18,291 nt of DNA, taken from contig CACZAK010000085.1 of NCBI GenBank assembly GCA_902779075.1, forward strand, positions 1 to 18,291. Direction: 5' to 3'. The stretch is from an uncultured bacterium (GTDB lineage Bacteria; Verrucomicrobiota; Kiritimatiellia; RFP12; UBA1067). Below, piece after piece: positions 1-6,487 of the stretch. The notes under the pieces were generated by a model. It ran no database searches. It was given only the letters and a program-made list of their open reading frames with translations, and was not told the DNA's origin. A program made the translations under genes and the position numbers. The stretch's first letter is position 1, and every line of letters begins with the position of its first letter.

Positions 1-271
1 GGGCGCGAACTGCTGAACTGCGGTCGCACACACCAATGGCAGGTCATTGCTGAACCATTGACGAGGGGCCTTCGTGGAGCCGAAGGGCTTGCGCACACGC
101 CGTTGGCAGTGGCAAGCGCCCCATTACCCTTGCGGCTCGTCGGGAGGGCCGCGCTCCGTCGCGGCCGCCCCACCTTGCGGCTCGCCGGGACGGCTCGCCC
201 CACCCCAGCCCGCTCACGTCTCGTGTCAACCCCTGCGCTCGCGCACAATTTCAAGAAATCGCATTTCCCTC
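1..271. other. Upstream non-coding stretch, no supported gene
   Basis: I see no convincing gene here. One + frame is open from base 1 to 354, but it lacks a credible start with a ribosome binding site, is rich in Arg/Pro/Ala as expected from random GC-rich DNA, and runs across the promoter at 272-300. Small inverted repeats are visible: CAATGG/CCATTG at 34-39 and 55-60, and CCTTCG/CGAAGG at 69-74 and 81-86. There is also a short direct repeat (128-193, listed separately). The stretch could include the tail of an upstream gene, but nothing in it identifies one. Confidence 0.5.
128..193. repeat. Short imperfect direct repeat
   Basis: Two copies of a 20-base GC-rich word starting CCTTGCGGCTCG lie at 128-147 and 173-192, differing at two positions (T/C after the CTCG and G/C near the end). 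The copies are 45 bp apart, and the DNA between them is also GC-rich and partly self-complementary. This looks like a local duplication or part of a dispersed intergenic repeat family; the window alone cannot decide. Confidence 0.4.
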
Positions 272-277
272 TTGAAA
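249..277. promoter_or_regulatory. Inverted repeat overlapping the -35 box, possible operator
   Basis: A perfect 8-bp inverted repeat, TTTCAAGA (249-256) and TCTTGAAA (270-277), is separated by 13 bases. The half-sites are 21 bp apart, about two helical turns, which suits a dimeric DNA-binding protein. The right half-site contains the -35 hexamer TTGAAA of the promoter at 272-300, so a bound regulator would be expected to block RNA polymerase. No T-tract follows, so it does not read as a terminator for an upstream gene. Confidence 0.4.
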
Positions 278-300
278 CCGGCGGGAGAATGGGATATACT
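272..300 (+). promoter_or_regulatory. Sigma70-type promoter of the surface-protein leader
   Basis: TTGAAA (272-277), a 17-base spacer and TATACT (295-300) make a near-consensus housekeeping promoter. Transcription would start near 306-308, which puts a leader of more than 500 nt ahead of the big secreted protein gene. It is the only convincing promoter between base 1 and the gene. Confidence 0.6.
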
Positions 301-755
301 TTCCAACATTCCCTTGAGAGGAATTGTGAAGGGGAAGATAGGTTTGATCTTTGACATCGGCGGGTACGGCTTTTCGTGACGCGATTGCGCGGCGAAGAGC
401 GGCACCAAGTACCCGCCACCGGGCCAAAGTTTTGGTAGGGCGCGATCACCGAGCGCGCCGTCGGAACGGAGGCCAGAACCTCGATCACAACCGCAACTGG
501 TAGAACGGGCAGCTTGCCCGTTCTCGAAAAGGAGAAAGGCGGCGCGACGAGGAGCCGAGGAATCCCGAAAGGATCTCGGCAACGTACGCAACAGCGTATG
601 ACGCTTGTAGTGAAATCGCCAATTTCAAGTAGTAAAGCGAAATACGAAGGTTGCGTCACGTGGGCAAGTCCCACGTGGCGTGTCTTCTTGTCATGTTTTA
701 CGACGGGCGTTTGGCGATGCCTACTACAGACGTAAGAATGTAAGGCACGCCACTC

Positions 756-808
756 TCTTTTTCTACGCCGAGGGTGTTGGGCCTTGTAAAAAATGGCGTG
801 GGAGAAGG
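756..808 (+). other. Long stem-loop at the domain IV position, sequesters a Shine-Dalgarno
   Basis: Bases 756-769 pair with 795-808 through 14 consecutive pairs including four G-U pairs. The core is CTACGCC (763-769) with GGCGTGG (795-801), and the loop is 770-794. The 3' strand contains most of the AAGGAG (805-810) that precedes ATG 817, so folding would hide this ribosome binding site. In a group II reading this is a minimal, ORF-less domain IV. Confidence 0.5.
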
Positions 809-810
809 AG
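805..810 (+). promoter_or_regulatory. Shine-Dalgarno for ATG 817
   Basis: AAGGAG lies 6 nt before ATG 817, ideal spacing for initiation on the unspliced leader. It sits in the 3' strand of the stem 756-808. This site is the reason 817 is given as the gene start, although a start at GTG 928 or ATG 940 would give a cleaner signal peptide. Confidence 0.55.
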
Positions 811-816
811 TAGGAC

Positions 817-3800
817 ATGGTAAATAGACTAGAAAAGTCGTATGCGGGAAATACGCATGTAGGATTTGGCGAGGGAGAAGTCGCACCGGTGGCAACGCCG
901 AGGCGTGGGATAAGTCTTTACAGAATCGTGAAATTTGTTATGCGGAAACGTTTTGAACCTTTGTTTGGACAGTTGAGACGTATCTTTCTTTGTATGGTGT
1001 TTGCTTTTTGCTGTGGTGTTCGTCTTTATGCTGTTTCTAGTTGGATAACTGGCACCGGTCGCGGTTGGTCAATTCCTGGCACGTATCATTGTGGTTGGTA
1101 TGAAGATGGAATTTCTTATTATTTTGAAACTGAAGATTGCGTTTCATGTATGGGACAAGGAACTCCCAGTGACTATCCGGAGGAGTTAATTTTTAGGTCT
1201 GAAATAACCGTAACGTACAGAGGGCGTACCTATACATTTCGTCTTCCCTTTTTAGGCACAGGTCTAAGATGGGATGTGTGGCCTGGGACGTATGCGGAAT
1301 ATCTGGAGAGATGTTATCAAAAGTACGGCTATTATGACCTTGGTGGTGGTGCGATGACATCTGCAGGGCAGATTACAAGAAAAGTTGTAGTTCAAGATGG
1401 CATTGAGGCTATAGCACCAGGATTCTTTAATTCTTTATACAAACTTGAGTCGATTAGGCTGCCAAACGGATTAAAAAGGATAGAGGCTGAAACATTTAGA
1501 TTTTGCTATGAGCTGCCAAGCATTGATATTCCAGATTCGGTTGAATATATAGGCGACAGGGTGTTTTGTGGTTGTACAAATTTAACAACAATTGTATGGC
1601 CGGAGAGTCTGCGAACGATAGGAAACTCGACATTTGGTTCAGCGGTTTTGCAATGTGGAATAAGTAGTGCGATATTGCCCAATGGCATAGAGCATATAGG
1701 TAATGAAGCTTTTTCTTATTGTGGCAAATTGGAGGAGGTCTATATCCCTGATTCCTGTACAAACATCGGGCATTTTGCGTTTGGCTATTGTCCAAAGTTA
1801 CGAAGCGTACGTTTGCCGCATGGGATTTCATCTCTATCGAACTATTTGTTCCATTGCGCGTCTTCTCTGCGCGAGATAGAGATACCAGATTCTATAAAAT
1901 CAATAGGAGAGGATGCTTTCTCCTATTCTGGCCTTGAACGGATAACATTGCCAGATTCGGTGGAAAACGTGGACGGAGGCACATTTAGTTATTGTACAAA
2001 TCTAGTTGAAGTGAATCTTTCGCATTCATTGACCAATATTTCATCTGGAATGTTCCGCGCCTGCCATCTGCTGTCAAGTGTAATCATACCGGATAGAGTG
2101 AAGGTCATACGTGAAGATGCATTCAAAGGATGTACAAATTTAACGGAAGTAAATCTTGGTACTGGCATTAGAGATATTAGGGAAGCCGTGTTTGAGGATT
2201 GTTGGAGTTTGAAGAGTATTGTGATTCCTGATAGCGTGGAGATTATTAGAAGGGATGCTTTCTTAGGTTGCAGTAACATTACGAGTGTGACGATTCCCCG
2301 ATGTCTCTTTGATGACTATTCTACTATTCTGGATCGTTTCCCATCCTCTTATCAATCCATCACGAATGCGGTCATGCTTGATAGTGTGACACATATTAGT
2401 TCGAGCGGCTTTTGGGGATGCGGCGGATTGCGAGAATTGTTGATTCCTCATGGAGTTGTGAGTATTGGAAACTATGCGTTTTCCGGTTGTGGAGGGTTAA
2501 CGCATATTACGATCCCAAGTTGCGTGACGAATATTGGCGTGTCGGCGTTTGAGAATTGTACGAACTTGAATGTAATTTGTTTTGAAGGCAGACCTCCTGA
2601 AGTGGTATATTTCACCGGAAATGAGAGATATGCTTCCTCTGGAGATATAGGGGATACAATCGGCATCTATCCTTGCGCCTACGCAGCCGAATGGGAGGCG
2701 GTCATAGATGCGAACGGCAAATGGCATGGATTGACGATGCGACCTGACACAAACAGGTACGAGGTGCATTTTAATCCGAACGACGACGAGGAGTTCCCGG
2801 TTCTGGATCGTGAATGCATGGCGAACCAGGAGTTCTTTGTCGATGTGGAACAGGCCTTGACGAAAAACCTTTTTGAGCGCGTAGGTTTCGACTTCGGCGG
2901 GTGGGTGACACATCCGAATGCGGTCGCCTACTCGTACAAAGACGAGCAAATCGTCAAGAACTTGGCATACGAGGAAGGCAAGGTCGTCGAACTCTATGCG
3001 CTCTGGATCCCAAAGCGGGTGACGGTCACGTTCCATGACGATCACCTGGTGGACAGCGTCAAGCACTATAATGTCGGCATGGTGTTCCGCTATTTCGACG
3101 TGCCTTGGCTTGGCAGTACCTCTGCGCATTGGGACGGATGGTTTTCGTCAGAGACCGGCGAACGGCTGACTCTCAACCAAACGCGAGTTCCTGCCCATGA
3201 CATCATCTATAACTCCCGCTGGACGGAATATCCATCTGGCGGCGAAACGCCCGAACCGATTCCTGGAGAGTGCCTCGTGACTTTCGACGCAAACGGTGGA
3301 CTAATAGGCGGGAACGGACAATACCGGATAGTCATTGCCCAAGGGTACACCTTCGGCGAAATCGACGAGCTGCCACTCGCTGAATGGACGGGGCATGAAT
3401 TCGCAGGCTGGTGGATGGCGAAGTCTGGCGGTACGCAGGCGACTGACGCGACGGTGTTTTCGTCAGACATGACGCTCTACGCGCACTGGACGGCAACTCC
3501 GCAACCCGACCCGGAACCAGAGCCTGACCCAGAACCAGAGCCTGACCCAGAACCAGAGCCCGGCCCGGAACCGCAGCCCGACCCGGAACCCGAACCTGAG
3601 CCAGCGCCAGATGGCGAAATCCCGTCGTACTACGAAACATACGACGACGGCACGTACACATGGGTATGGGAAGAGGTTGAAGGAGGAGTCTGTTTGACGG
3701 GATTCTATAGGTGGAATGACGAAGACGATCATGACAAAGGCGGCGACTGGGTGCGCGGTGTCTATCCAGAGCCGAAGGGCAAGGTGACGATTCCGTCTGC

Positions 3801-6360
3801 GGTAAATGGTTTGCCGGTGGTTGCTCTCGACTGCTATCTCTTCGTTGGTTGCAGCGACCTGACGGAAGTGGTCATTCCGGAAACCGTCGAATGGCTTGGA
3901 GAAGGTGTGTTTGAGGGATCAGGGCTTACGTCCGTACATCTGCCTGATGCCGTAAGGCGACTGGACTGGAATGTGTTTTTCGATACGCCGCTGGAGACGG
4001 TGAACGTTCCCGCGAACATCGAATACGTCGGAGCGTATGCGTTCTATGGTACGCCGTGGTTGGCGGCACAGGGGGAATTCGCGTTCTTCGGGGTGGGCAA
4101 CCTCATTGCGTACCAAGGGACGGCGACTTCCGTCGTCATGCCGGATTCAGTGCGCGTAATCGGAGAGGAGGCGTTTGCCGAATGCGGTATCGCATCGGTG
4201 TACATCCCGGCATCGGTGGAGAGAATATGCAACTACGCATTTGACGCGTGTGCATCGCTTGCGGACGTGTCGTTTGGCGGAGACATGAAGGCGATACGTA
4301 TGGATTTGTACAGTGCGTTCCATGGTACGCCGTGGCTGGCGAACTTCAAGGCTGAACCACCTGACAACGATAACTTTGCCGATGCGGCGGCGTTGTCCGG
4401 TAGCTCGGGAAGCGTGACAGGTTTTAGCGTGGGAGCGACGGTCGAGGACGGAGAGCCGTTGGCCGCATTTAGAGACAGCACCGCGTCCATCTGGTGGTGC
4501 TGGACAGCCCCTGCCGACGGCGCGGCGACTTTTGGCACGCTCGGTTCAGGCTTCGATACGGTCATGGGCGTGTACACCGGCAGTTCGGTGGGTGCCCTGA
4601 CGGTTGTCGCGGAGAACGACGATGCGTTTGAAGACTGTACTAGTAGCACTGTGTTTGATGCCGTCGCTGGTCGGACGTACTACATTGGCGTGGCAGGATA
4701 TGGCGCTGCGGCTGGAAATGTCTCTTTGACCTGGACGCTCGACGGCGGAGAAGGGCCGATTACGCCGGAACCGGATGTGCCGACGCCGGGGGCTGGTACC
4801 CCAATCTTCACCATCGTTGACGGCGTGTTGACTGCGGTAGATTTGAACGGCGCGGCGGATGTGACGATACCAGACGGGGTGACGAGCATTGCAAGTAATG
4901 CGTTTTACAATTGCAGCGCTCTTAAGAGCGTGATCATCCCGGACAGCGTGACGAACATTGGAGAATGCGCGTTTTACCATTGCGAATGGATGACGAACGT
5001 GACGTTTGGTAGTGGCGTGAAGACCATTGGATTCCGGGCATTCCATTTGTGCAGCGAACTTGCTAATATGACATTCATGGGAAACGCCCCGGCAGTTGGC
5101 GATGAAATGTGCTACGGACCCATTGGTGGCTGTGTTATCGGGGAATGCGTTGTTCATGTCCCGAATGGCTCTACTGGCTGGGGCGTCGATATCCCCGGCA
5201 CATGGCGAGGGTTTCAGATTGAGTACAGTGATGGCGGCGGTTCTGGCGGCGATTCCGATCCTGCGATGCCCGAGCCGGTGGTGGCGCAGCAGGTGTGGAT
5301 AGTGGTGTTTGATGCGAACGGTGGCATGTTTGGCGATGCGTTGGGGACTACCAGCGTGACTAATGGTTGTGCGGTGGGTGCGTTGCCGGTGGTGACGCGG
5401 GACGGCTACACCTTTGACGGCTGGTTTACCGAGGCGGCAGGTGGCAGCCCTGTGCATGGCGATACCATCGTCACGACAAACGTAACGTTCTACGCGCACT
5501 GGACGGCGATTGATATGCCAGAGCCCACGCCGGAGCCGACCCCCGCCCCTGTGACACCGGGTTACGAGGTCATAGAGGCGACGGATATCATTGCCCCTTA
5601 CGAGGCACCCAAGGTTGTGACGTTGCGCGGCGTGGCGTACGACGGCGGCGACGTTGCCGGCATCATCGAGCTCAAGCTCGGCAAGGTGAACGCCAAGAAG
5701 AAGACTAGCAAGGTGTCCGGAACGTTGACGACACTCGACGGCAAGAAACACAAGATCGCGGCGTTCAACCTCACCGAGGTCGACGGTACGTCGCCCAAGG
5801 CCGCTACGCTTGAAGTCAAGGACTTCGGGACGATGTCGATCACCGTCGGCGGCACGCAGTTCGCGGGTTCCATGGGCAAGTACCATGTGCAGTCCGGAAC
5901 CGTGGGCGGAAACTGGACGAGGGGCGGCGCGAAGGTGTATGTGGACGGCGCGCTCGGAGAGCGCGCCCTACCAGAGGGGACTGTTGCGGAGCTGCTGCCG
6001 GACGGGGTGCCGGTTACCGCTTCGGGCGGCAAGTGGGCGTTCGCGAAAGCCGCGAGCGTCAAGTGGGCGAAGCCGAAGCAGGGCGCGGCGCAGCCGGAGA
6101 GGTTCGACGCGGAGTCCGGTAAGGGCCTCGTGATTGACACGTCGAAGGGCGACAACCTTTCGGCCATGAAGCTCACCTACACGCCGAAGAAGGGTACGTT
6201 CAAGGGCTCGTTCAAGGTGTACGCGCTTGAGGGTGCGGGCAAGGCGACCAAGTTGAAGAAGTACACCGTCAAGGTGAGCGGCGTGGTCGTGGACGGCGTC
6301 GGCCACGGCGTGGCGACCTGCAAGAACCCCGCCGTGAGCTGGGCCGTGACGGTGCAGTAG
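817..6360 (+). CDS. Giant secreted BspA-like leucine-rich-repeat surface protein
   Basis: This 1847-residue protein is likely secreted or surface-attached and may bind host or polymer ligands, as BspA-type proteins do; no enzymatic domain is seen. Residues 1-41 are translated domain V/VI-like RNA. A basic start and hydrophobic core at 42-72 ending in LYA look like a Sec signal. Residues 73-185 are an unrecognised Cys/aromatic-rich cap. LRR_5 repeats (IPDSV..IG..AF..C) fill about 186-595, 988-1162 and 1329-1470. Beta-grasp InlB-type repeats lie at about 648-800 (two degenerate), 819-895 and 1494-1566, with the VTFDANGG, GYTF.GW and YAHWT hallmarks. A PDPEPE linker spans 896-933. A PPC-like beta domain occupies about 1180-1308 (NDNFADA to YYIGVAGY). 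A PT-rich linker and a Lys/Gly-rich C-terminal module (1583-1847) follow. DNA for the first LRR block is clearly AT-richer than the rest. No LPXTG or PEP-CTERM anchor is visible. Confidence 0.9.
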   Translation: MVNRLEKSYAGNTHVGFGEGEVAPVATPRRGISLYRIVKFVMRKRFEPLFGQLRRIFLCMVFAFCCGVRLYAVSSWITGTGRGWSIPGTYHCGWYEDGISYYFETEDCVSCMGQGTPSDYPEELIFRSEITVTYRGRTYTFRLPFLGTGLRWDVWPGTYAEYLERCYQKYGYYDLGGGAMTSAGQITRKVVVQDGIEAIAPGFFNSLYKLESIRLPNGLKRIEAETFRFCYELPSIDIPDSVEYIGDRVFCGCTNLTTIVWPESLRTIGNSTFGSAVLQCGISSAILPNGIEHIGNEAFSYCGKLEEVYIPDSCTNIGHFAFGYCPKLRSVRLPHGISSLSNYLFHCASSLREIEIPDSIKSIGEDAFSYSGLERITLPDSVENVDGGTFSYCTNLVEVNLSHSLTNISSGMFRACHLLSSVIIPDRVKVIREDAFKGCTNLTEVNLGTGIRDIREAVFEDCWSLKSIVIPDSVEIIRRDAFLGCSNITSVTIPRCLFDDYSTILDRFPSSYQSITNAVMLDSVTHISSSGFWGCGGLRELLIPHGVVSIGNYAFSGCGGLTHITIPSCVTNIGVSAFENCTNLNVICFEGRPPEVVYFTGNERYASSGDIGDTIGIYPCAYAAEWEAVIDANGKWHGLTMRPDTNRYEVHFNPNDDEEFPVLDRECMANQEFFVDVEQALTKNLFERVGFDFGGWVTHPNAVAYSYKDEQIVKNLAYEEGKVVELYALWIPKRVTVTFHDDHLVDSVKHYNVGMVFRYFDVPWLGSTSAHWDGWFSSETGERLTLNQTRVPAHDIIYNSRWTEYPSGGETPEPIPGECLVTFDANGGLIGGNGQYRIVIAQGYTFGEIDELPLAEWTGHEFAGWWMAKSGGTQATDATVFSSDMTLYAHWTATPQPDPEPEPDPEPEPDPEPEPGPEPQPDPEPEPEPAPDGEIPSYYETYDDGTYTWVWEEVEGGVCLTGFYRWNDEDDHDKGGDWVRGVYPEPKGKVTIPSAVNGLPVVALDCYLFVGCSDLTEVVIPETVEWLGEGVFEGSGLTSVHLPDAVRRLDWNVFFDTPLETVNVPANIEYVGAYAFYGTPWLAAQGEFAFFGVGNLIAYQGTATSVVMPDSVRVIGEEAFAECGIASVYIPASVERICNYAFDACASLADVSFGGDMKAIRMDLYSAFHGTPWLANFKAEPPDNDNFADAAALSGSSGSVTGFSVGATVEDGEPLAAFRDSTASIWWCWTAPADGAATFGTLGSGFDTVMGVYTGSSVGALTVVAENDDAFEDCTSSTVFDAVAGRTYYIGVAGYGAAAGNVSLTWTLDGGEGPITPEPDVPTPGAGTPIFTIVDGVLTAVDLNGAADVTIPDGVTSIASNAFYNCSALKSVIIPDSVTNIGECAFYHCEWMTNVTFGSGVKTIGFRAFHLCSELANMTFMGNAPAVGDEMCYGPIGGCVIGECVVHVPNGSTGWGVDIPGTWRGFQIEYSDGGGSGGDSDPAMPEPVVAQQVWIVVFDANGGMFGDALGTTSVTNGCAVGALPVVTRDGYTFDGWFTEAAGGSPVHGDTIVTTNVTFYAHWTAIDMPEPTPEPTPAPVTPGYEVIEATDIIAPYEAPKVVTLRGVAYDGGDVAGIIELKLGKVNAKKKTSKVSGTLTTLDGKKHKIAAFNLTEVDGTSPKAATLEVKDFGTMSITVGGTQFAGSMGKYHVQSGTVGGNWTRGGAKVYVDGALGERALPEGTVAELLPDGVPVTASGGKWAFAKAASVKWAKPKQGAAQPERFDAESGKGLVIDTSKGDNLSAMKLTYTPKKGTFKGSFKVYALEGAGKATKLKKYTVKVSGVVVDGVGHGVATCKNPAVSWAVTVQ
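835..867 (+). other. Group II intron domain V-like hairpin
   Basis: This 33-nt hairpin has the domain V layout. A lower helix joins 835-839 to 863-867, followed by a G-G opposition (840/862) and pairs 841-861 and 842-860. A 2-nt bulge on the 3' side (858-859) precedes the upper helix 843-846 with 854-857. A GAAA loop (848-851) can be closed by a G-U pair (847/852). The triad position reads A-G-U (836-838) opposite A-U-U instead of the usual AGC. The layout is what family knowledge predicts for a bacterial domain V, but the triad and one helix position are divergent, so catalytic competence is uncertain. Read as protein, the element supplies part of the N-terminal extension of the downstream ORF. 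Confidence 0.6.
872..921 (+). other. Group II intron domain VI-like hairpin and putative 3' splice site
   Basis: A basal helix joins 872-876 to 915-919. A middle helix joins 882-887 to 902-907, with one A-C mismatch. An apical helix, 888-891 with 896-899, is capped by a GCAA tetraloop (892-895). Unpaired adenines at 910-913 on the 3' strand are candidates for a branch point, 8-11 nt from the end. The element ends in AC at 920-921, fitting the AY rule for group II 3' ends. It follows the domain V-like hairpin directly, as expected. Confidence 0.5.
3505..3594 (+). repeat. 18-bp tandem repeat encoding PDPEPE
   Basis: Five 18-base units run head to tail; units two and three (3523-3540 and 3541-3558) are identical, and a partial sixth follows. 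The length is a multiple of three, so gain or loss of units keeps frame and only changes the length of a stiff Pro/Glu linker between an InlB-type repeat and the second LRR block. This is a typical slippage site in surface proteins. Confidence 0.85.
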
Positions 6361-6378
6361 CACGGTCCCGTCGCCCGA

Positions 6379-6414
6379 GGGCGCATCTTGAACATTCAGA
6401 TGCGCCCTGTTTTG
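6379..6414 (+). terminator. Rho-independent terminator after the surface-protein gene
   Basis: A perfect 10-bp stem, GGGCGCATCT (6379-6388) with AGATGCGCCC (6398-6407), has a 9-nt loop and is followed by TGTTTTG. It begins 18 bases after the TAG of the surface-protein gene and separates it from the argH unit. Confidence 0.8.
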
Positions 6415-6433
6415 CGTCGAGGCGTGGTTTTGC

Positions 6434-6462
6434 TTGATTCCGCGCCGCTTTTTTGCGATAAT
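6434..6462 (+). promoter_or_regulatory. Promoter of the argH-exbBD-cytochrome-apbE unit
   Basis: TTGATT (6434-6439), a 17-base spacer and GATAAT (6457-6462), with TG one base upstream of the -10 (extended -10), form a strong promoter. The start point would be near 6468-6470. A TTG at 6470 would therefore be at the very 5' end of the mRNA, which supports ATG 6488 as the argH start. Confidence 0.65.
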
Positions 6463-6487
6463 ATAGTCCTTGCTAGGCAAAAAAGAG

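Larger units (their letters stand above)
326..921 (+). ncRNA. ORF-less group II intron-like structured RNA in the leader
   Basis: The leader is dense in paired elements. A 9-bp stem joins 359-367 with 409-417 and encloses 370-376 paired with 393-399. Hairpins sit at 503-523 (8 perfect bp), 554-580 (10 bp with a 2-nt bulge and a CGAAA loop) and 657-677 (8 perfect bp). Further stems are 595-599 with 642-646, 602-606 with 635-639, 675-684 with 744-753 (10 bp) and a long arm 756-769 with 795-808. At the 3' end, 835-867 matches the shape of a group II intron domain V and 872-921 that of a domain VI ending in AC. No reverse transcriptase is encoded, and the domain IV position is only a short stem-loop. 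The 5' boundary is uncertain: 326 is proposed because the sequence there begins GTG and follows a Shine-Dalgarno-like run, but GTGAA departs from the usual GUGYG. It could also be a decayed, non-splicing remnant. Confidence 0.55.

Noticed and set aside
1..354. Open + frame of 118 codons at the window edge
   Set aside because: It runs through the promoter and operator-like repeat, has no start signal inside the window, and its Arg/Pro/Ala-rich content looks like chance reading of GC-rich DNA. It could still be the tail of an upstream gene.
503..523. 8-bp hairpin as a transcription terminator
   Set aside because: The following bases are CTCGAAAAGG, not a T-tract, and the hairpin fits the structured leader better.
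620..626. Possible EBS1 (AATTTC, 621-626) pairing with GGAATT (320-325) at the proposed 5' splice site
   Set aside because: The six pairs include one G-U, and AATTTC is also the 3' arm of a perfect local hairpin (611-616 with 622-627), so it is unlikely to be a free exon-binding loop. Not used as evidence.
3505..3594. CRISPR-like array
   Set aside because: The 18-bp units are contiguous without spacers and in frame with the coding sequence; it is a coding tandem repeat.
4546..5886. Long minus-strand ORF (446 codons) under the surface-protein gene
   Set aside because: It is the shadow of the + gene: His/Arg-rich, no motif, no ribosome binding site. Similar shadows oppose argH (6473-7843), the cytochrome (9552-11009), the acyl-CoA synthetase (12560-13675) and gyrB (17230-18132).
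6470..6487. TTG 6470 as start of argH
   Set aside because: The promoter's expected transcription start is at about 6469, so a TTG there would be leaderless; ATG 6488 is the better choice.
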